Part shown: one piece after another, positions 61,873-64,000 of the stretch
Position numbering within the stretch: the stretch's first letter is position 1
How the letters are laid out: each line of letters begins with the position of its first letter
Origin: Silicimonas algicola
Lineage (GTDB): Bacteria; Pseudomonadota; Alphaproteobacteria; Rhodobacterales; Rhodobacteraceae
NCBI RefSeq assembly: GCF_003148765.1
Contig: NZ_QGGV01000007.1
Span: forward strand, 62,001-126,000
DNA length: 64,000 nt
Direction: 5' to 3'
Program-made: the position numbers and the translations under genes
Notes under the pieces: model-generated
Told to the model about the DNA's origin: nothing
The model's database searches: none
The model's input: the letters and a program-made list of their open reading frames with translations, nothing else

Positions 61873-62615
61873 ACCGATACGATCTCGACGGCCGCATCGC
61901 CGTCGTCACCGGGGGCGCAATGGGCATCGGCCGCGCCGTCGCGCACCGTCTCGCCGTCTCGGGCGCGACCATCGCTCTCTGGGACCTCGATCCCGACAAG
62001 GCCGCGCATGTGGCCCGCGAGATCGACGGCGATGCCCAGGCCTTCACCTGCGACGTGGCGGACTGGGCTTCCGTCGCGGCCGCCCGCGACGCGACCCTCG
62101 CCCGCTTCGGCCGCATCGACATCCTGGTGAATTCGGCCGGCATCGCGGGCAACGTGGCGCTGGTCGAGGACTACGACACCGCGATGTGGGATCGCATCAT
62201 GGCGGTGAACCTGACCGGCACCTTCCACACCAACAAGGCCGTCATTCCGGCCATGAAGGCGCAGAACTACGGGCGCATCGTCAACATCGCCTCGGTCGCG
62301 GGCAAGGAAGGCAACCCCAAGGCCAGCCACTACGCCGCCTCGAAGGCGGGCGTCATCGGCTTCACCAAGGCCATCGGCAAGGAGGTCGCGACCCACGATA
62401 TCGCGGTCAACTGCGTCACACCCGCCGCCGCCAACACGCCGATCCTCGAACAGCTCACCGAGGAATTCATCCAGTTCATGCTGTCCAAGATCCCCCGCGG
62501 CCGCTTCGTCGAGGTCGAGGAAATCGCCAACATGGTCGCCTGGCTCGCCTCCGAGGAATGCTCCTTCACAACCGGCGCCGTCTTCGACATCTCGGGCGGC
62601 CGCGCGACCTACTGA
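61869..62615 (+). CDS. SDR-family dehydrogenase
   Basis: This 248-residue short-chain dehydrogenase has AVVTGGAMGIGRAVAHRLAV as cofactor motif, NSAG, and the active-site set IVNIASVAGKEG with YAASKAGVIGFTK. C-terminal SFTTGAVFDISGGRATY is typical of sugar-alcohol/3-oxoacyl-type SDRs. It overlaps the kinase stop as ATGA. It probably oxidises a hydroxyl group of a sugar-derived intermediate; specificity is unknown. Confidence 0.86.
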   Translation: MNRYDLDGRIAVVTGGAMGIGRAVAHRLAVSGATIALWDLDPDKAAHVAREIDGDAQAFTCDVADWASVAAARDATLARFGRIDILVNSAGIAGNVALVEDYDTAMWDRIMAVNLTGTFHTNKAVIPAMKAQNYGRIVNIASVAGKEGNPKASHYAASKAGVIGFTKAIGKEVATHDIAVNCVTPAAANTPILEQLTEEFIQFMLSKIPRGRFVEVEEIANMVAWLASEECSFTTGAVFDISGGRATY

Positions 62616-62620
62616 TGTCC

Positions 62621-62673
62621 GTCATCCTGCCCGAAATACGCCGAGGCGGTCCGGGGGAGCAGCGCTCCCCCGG
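62621..62673 (+). repeat. intergenic repeat, copy 6, with hairpin
   Basis: TCATCCTGCCCGAAATACGC (62622-62641) begins six bases after the SDR stop and is followed by a perfect 10-base-pair hairpin CCGGGGGAGC-AGC-GCTCCCCCGG (62651-62673). It probably terminates the operon before the aminotransferase gene. Confidence 0.68.
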
Positions 62674-62705
62674 CGCCAGCCACACAGCCTGACACCGAGG
62701 TCAAC

Positions 62706-63878
62706 ATGCTTCACACCATTCCCGGCTTCGACCGCATCGGCGAAGAGAACGCCTTCGCCGTCCTCGCCCGCGCCGGCGCCCTTGCCGCGAAAGGCAAGGA
62801 CGTCATCAACCTCGGCATCGGCCAGCCCGACTTCCCGACGCCCGGCAACATCACCGAGGCCGCCATCAAGGCGATCCGCGACGGACACCACGGCTATACC
62901 CCCGCGACCGGCATCCTGCCCCTGCGCGAGGCGGTGGCGGCCGACCTCGACCGACGCTTCGGCGCGACGGTCAGCCCCGACAACGTGCTGATCGTCCCCG
63001 GCGGCAAGGTCACCATGTTCGCCGCCATCCTGATGTTCGGCGAACCGGGGGCCGAGATCCTCTACCCCGACCCCGGCTTCCCGATCTATCGCTCGATGAT
63101 CGAGTTCACCGGCGCCACCCCCATCCCCATCCCGATCCGCGAGGAGAACGGCTTCGCCTTCTCGGCCGAAGAAACCCTCGGCCTCCTCACCGACCGGAGC
63201 CGCCTCATCATCGTCAACTCGCCCGCCAACCCCTGCGGCGGTGTCACGCCCAAGGCCGAAGTCGACAAGCTGGTCGCCGGTCTCGCCGACTGGCCCGACG
63301 TCGCCATCATGTCCGACGAGATCTACGACCAGATGCTCTACGACGGCGAGGAGCACGTCACGCTCCTGAACTACCCCGAGATCCGCGACCGCCTGATCCT
63401 GCTCAACGGCTGGTCCAAGACCTATGCCATGACCGGCTGGCGCCTCGGCTACTCGGTCTGGCCGCAGAAGCTCTACGACAACGCCCGCAAGCTCGCCGTC
63501 AACTGCTGGTCCTGCGTCAACGCGCCCTCGCAATACGCCGCACTTGAAGCGCTGACCGGCCCGCAGGACGCGGTCGGAAAGATGGTGGCCGAGTTCGACG
63601 CCCGCCGGAAACTGGTCGTCGACCTGCTGAACGGGATCGAGGGCGTCTCCTGCATCGTGCCCAAGGGCGCCTTCTACGCCTTCCCGAACATCAAGGCGAC
63701 GGGCCGGAAGGCCAAGCAACTTGCCTCCGACCTCCTTGAAGGGCCGGGCGTCGCCACCATCGGCGGCCCCGACTTCGGCATCCTGGGCGAGGGCTACATC
63801 CGCCTCAGCTACGCCAATTCGCAGGACAACATTCGCGAGGCGCTGGCGCGCATGAAGGGCTTCATCGAACGCGGGTAG
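62706..63878 (+). CDS. class I/II aminotransferase
   Basis: This is a 390-residue fold-type I PLP enzyme of the aspartate aminotransferase Ib group. The PLP lysine is Lys238 (NGWSKTYAMTGWRLGY), with NSPANPCGGV, SDEIYDQMLY and the C-terminal IRLSYANSQDNI carboxylate-binding arginine. It follows the SDR after a repeat with a terminator-like hairpin, so it may have its own promoter. The amino donor/acceptor pair cannot be told from the sequence; an amino acid or sugar-derived keto acid is likely. Confidence 0.87.
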   Translation: MLHTIPGFDRIGEENAFAVLARAGALAAKGKDVINLGIGQPDFPTPGNITEAAIKAIRDGHHGYTPATGILPLREAVAADLDRRFGATVSPDNVLIVPGGKVTMFAAILMFGEPGAEILYPDPGFPIYRSMIEFTGATPIPIPIREENGFAFSAEETLGLLTDRSRLIIVNSPANPCGGVTPKAEVDKLVAGLADWPDVAIMSDEIYDQMLYDGEEHVTLLNYPEIRDRLILLNGWSKTYAMTGWRLGYSVWPQKLYDNARKLAVNCWSCVNAPSQYAALEALTGPQDAVGKMVAEFDARRKLVVDLLNGIEGVSCIVPKGAFYAFPNIKATGRKAKQLASDLLEGPGVATIGGPDFGILGEGYIRLSYANSQDNIREALARMKGFIERG

Positions 63879-63884
63879 GATGAC

Positions 63885-63945
63885 TTTGCGGCAACTGCCG
63901 CCATCGCACCTCAATGCCGCCACATTGCTGACGCATTGCCGCAAA
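63885..63945. repeat. interrupted 10-bp inverted repeat TTTGCGGCAA/TTGCCGCAAA
   Basis: TTTGCGGCAA (63885-63894) and its exact inverse TTGCCGCAAA (63936-63945) flank 41 bases that contain further ATTGC-like motifs (AATGCCGCC, CATTGCTG). It lies just after the aminotransferase gene, before a probable new gene, and may be a paired operator or a terminator stem. Confidence 0.5.
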
Positions 63946-63977
63946 ATCCTCGCCGGCGGGTCATAATCGGCGAGGAT
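63946..63977. terminator. 10-bp stem-loop at the right edge
   Basis: ATCCTCGCCG (63946-63955) and CGGCGAGGAT (63968-63977) are exact inverse copies with a 12-base AT-containing loop. It could terminate the aminotransferase transcript, but its right arm also holds GAGG that may be the ribosome site of the next gene, in which case it could regulate that gene. Confidence 0.45.
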
Positions 63978-63984
63978 GCCACCC

Positions 63985-64000
63985 ATGTTCGAACTGGAAC
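63985..64000 (+). CDS. possible start of next gene (truncated)
   Basis: An ATG at 63985 (MFELE...) with GAGG nine bases upstream runs off the window edge after five codons; an alternative ATG is at 63976. Too little is present to say what it encodes. Confidence 0.3.

Overview
The window is dense, high-GC, alphaproteobacterial-type DNA. Gene content and protein sequences point to a member of the Rhodobacteraceae/Roseobacter group: glycine-betaine demethylation, TRAP and ABC importers, a fused carnitine dehydrogenase-thioesterase, DHRS6-like sugar-acid dehydrogenases, and an intergenic repeat of a kind I associate with that family. I see no tRNA, rRNA, CRISPR array, insertion sequence or phage gene. 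About 62 protein genes fill nearly the whole window, and the only gene-free stretch over 300 bases is 14678-15009.

1-7.8 kb is a glycine betaine module. The sarcosine oxidase genes soxB-soxD-soxA run leftward (soxA is cut by the window edge). Divergent from them are a GbdR-like AraC regulator and the Rieske betaine demethylase pair gbcA-gbcB. 7.9-14.3 kb is a LysR gene followed by an E. coli ydcSTUV-patD-like block, a polyamine-type ABC importer with gamma-aminobutyraldehyde dehydrogenase. 14.4-19.2 kb holds a small hypothetical gene, a non-pyrrolysine MttB-family methyltransferase, a HAD phosphatase, a MarR regulator and a bifunctional carnitine dehydrogenase/betainyl-CoA thioesterase, which ties back to betaine.

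19.3-30.0 kb is one long leftward gene set: an acyl-CoA ligase, a complete LIV/HAAT-type ABC importer (LivG, LivH, LivM, binding protein, LivF), five small unknown proteins woven between the transporter genes, a PaaK-like protein with a degenerate P-loop, and an SGNH hydrolase. It looks like an uptake-and-CoA-activation system for an unidentified carboxylic acid. 30.1-36.4 kb is a second polyamine system: leftward potF-A-B-C, and rightward GntR regulator plus SpuC-like putrescine aminotransferase, with TTTGATCA-type palindromes in the control regions. Together with patD it would take putrescine to GABA.

36.4-43.7 kb has a multi-TM membrane protein behind three TGAAC-N3-GTTCA palindromes, an Asp/Glu/hydantoin racemase-like gene, and a divergent operon of DadA-like oxidase, TRAP transporter and a BASS-like membrane protein. 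43.7-49.7 kb is sugar and sugar-acid metabolism: a leftward SDR, FAH-family hydrolase, 2-hydroxyacid dehydrogenase and phosphomannomutase set resembling the non-phosphorylating L-fuconate/L-rhamnonate route, then rightward gluconate-5-dehydrogenase-like and DenD-like genes. 49.7-63.9 kb is a GntR regulator divergent from a long operon: an enlarged TRAP transporter, PhyH-type dioxygenase, UxaA-type dehydratase, Gfo/Idh oxidoreductase, MSOX-like flavoenzyme, beta-hydroxyacid dehydrogenase, EamA transporter, PfkB kinase, SDR and aminotransferase. This combination does not match a pathway I know and is the best candidate here for an undescribed catabolic route.

Two sequence-level patterns cut across the window. 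All five solute-binding-protein genes have a strong GC stem-loop just after the stop codon and before the next transporter gene. An intergenic repeat with core TCATCTTGCCCGAAATACGC or a relative occurs six times, always on the + strand.
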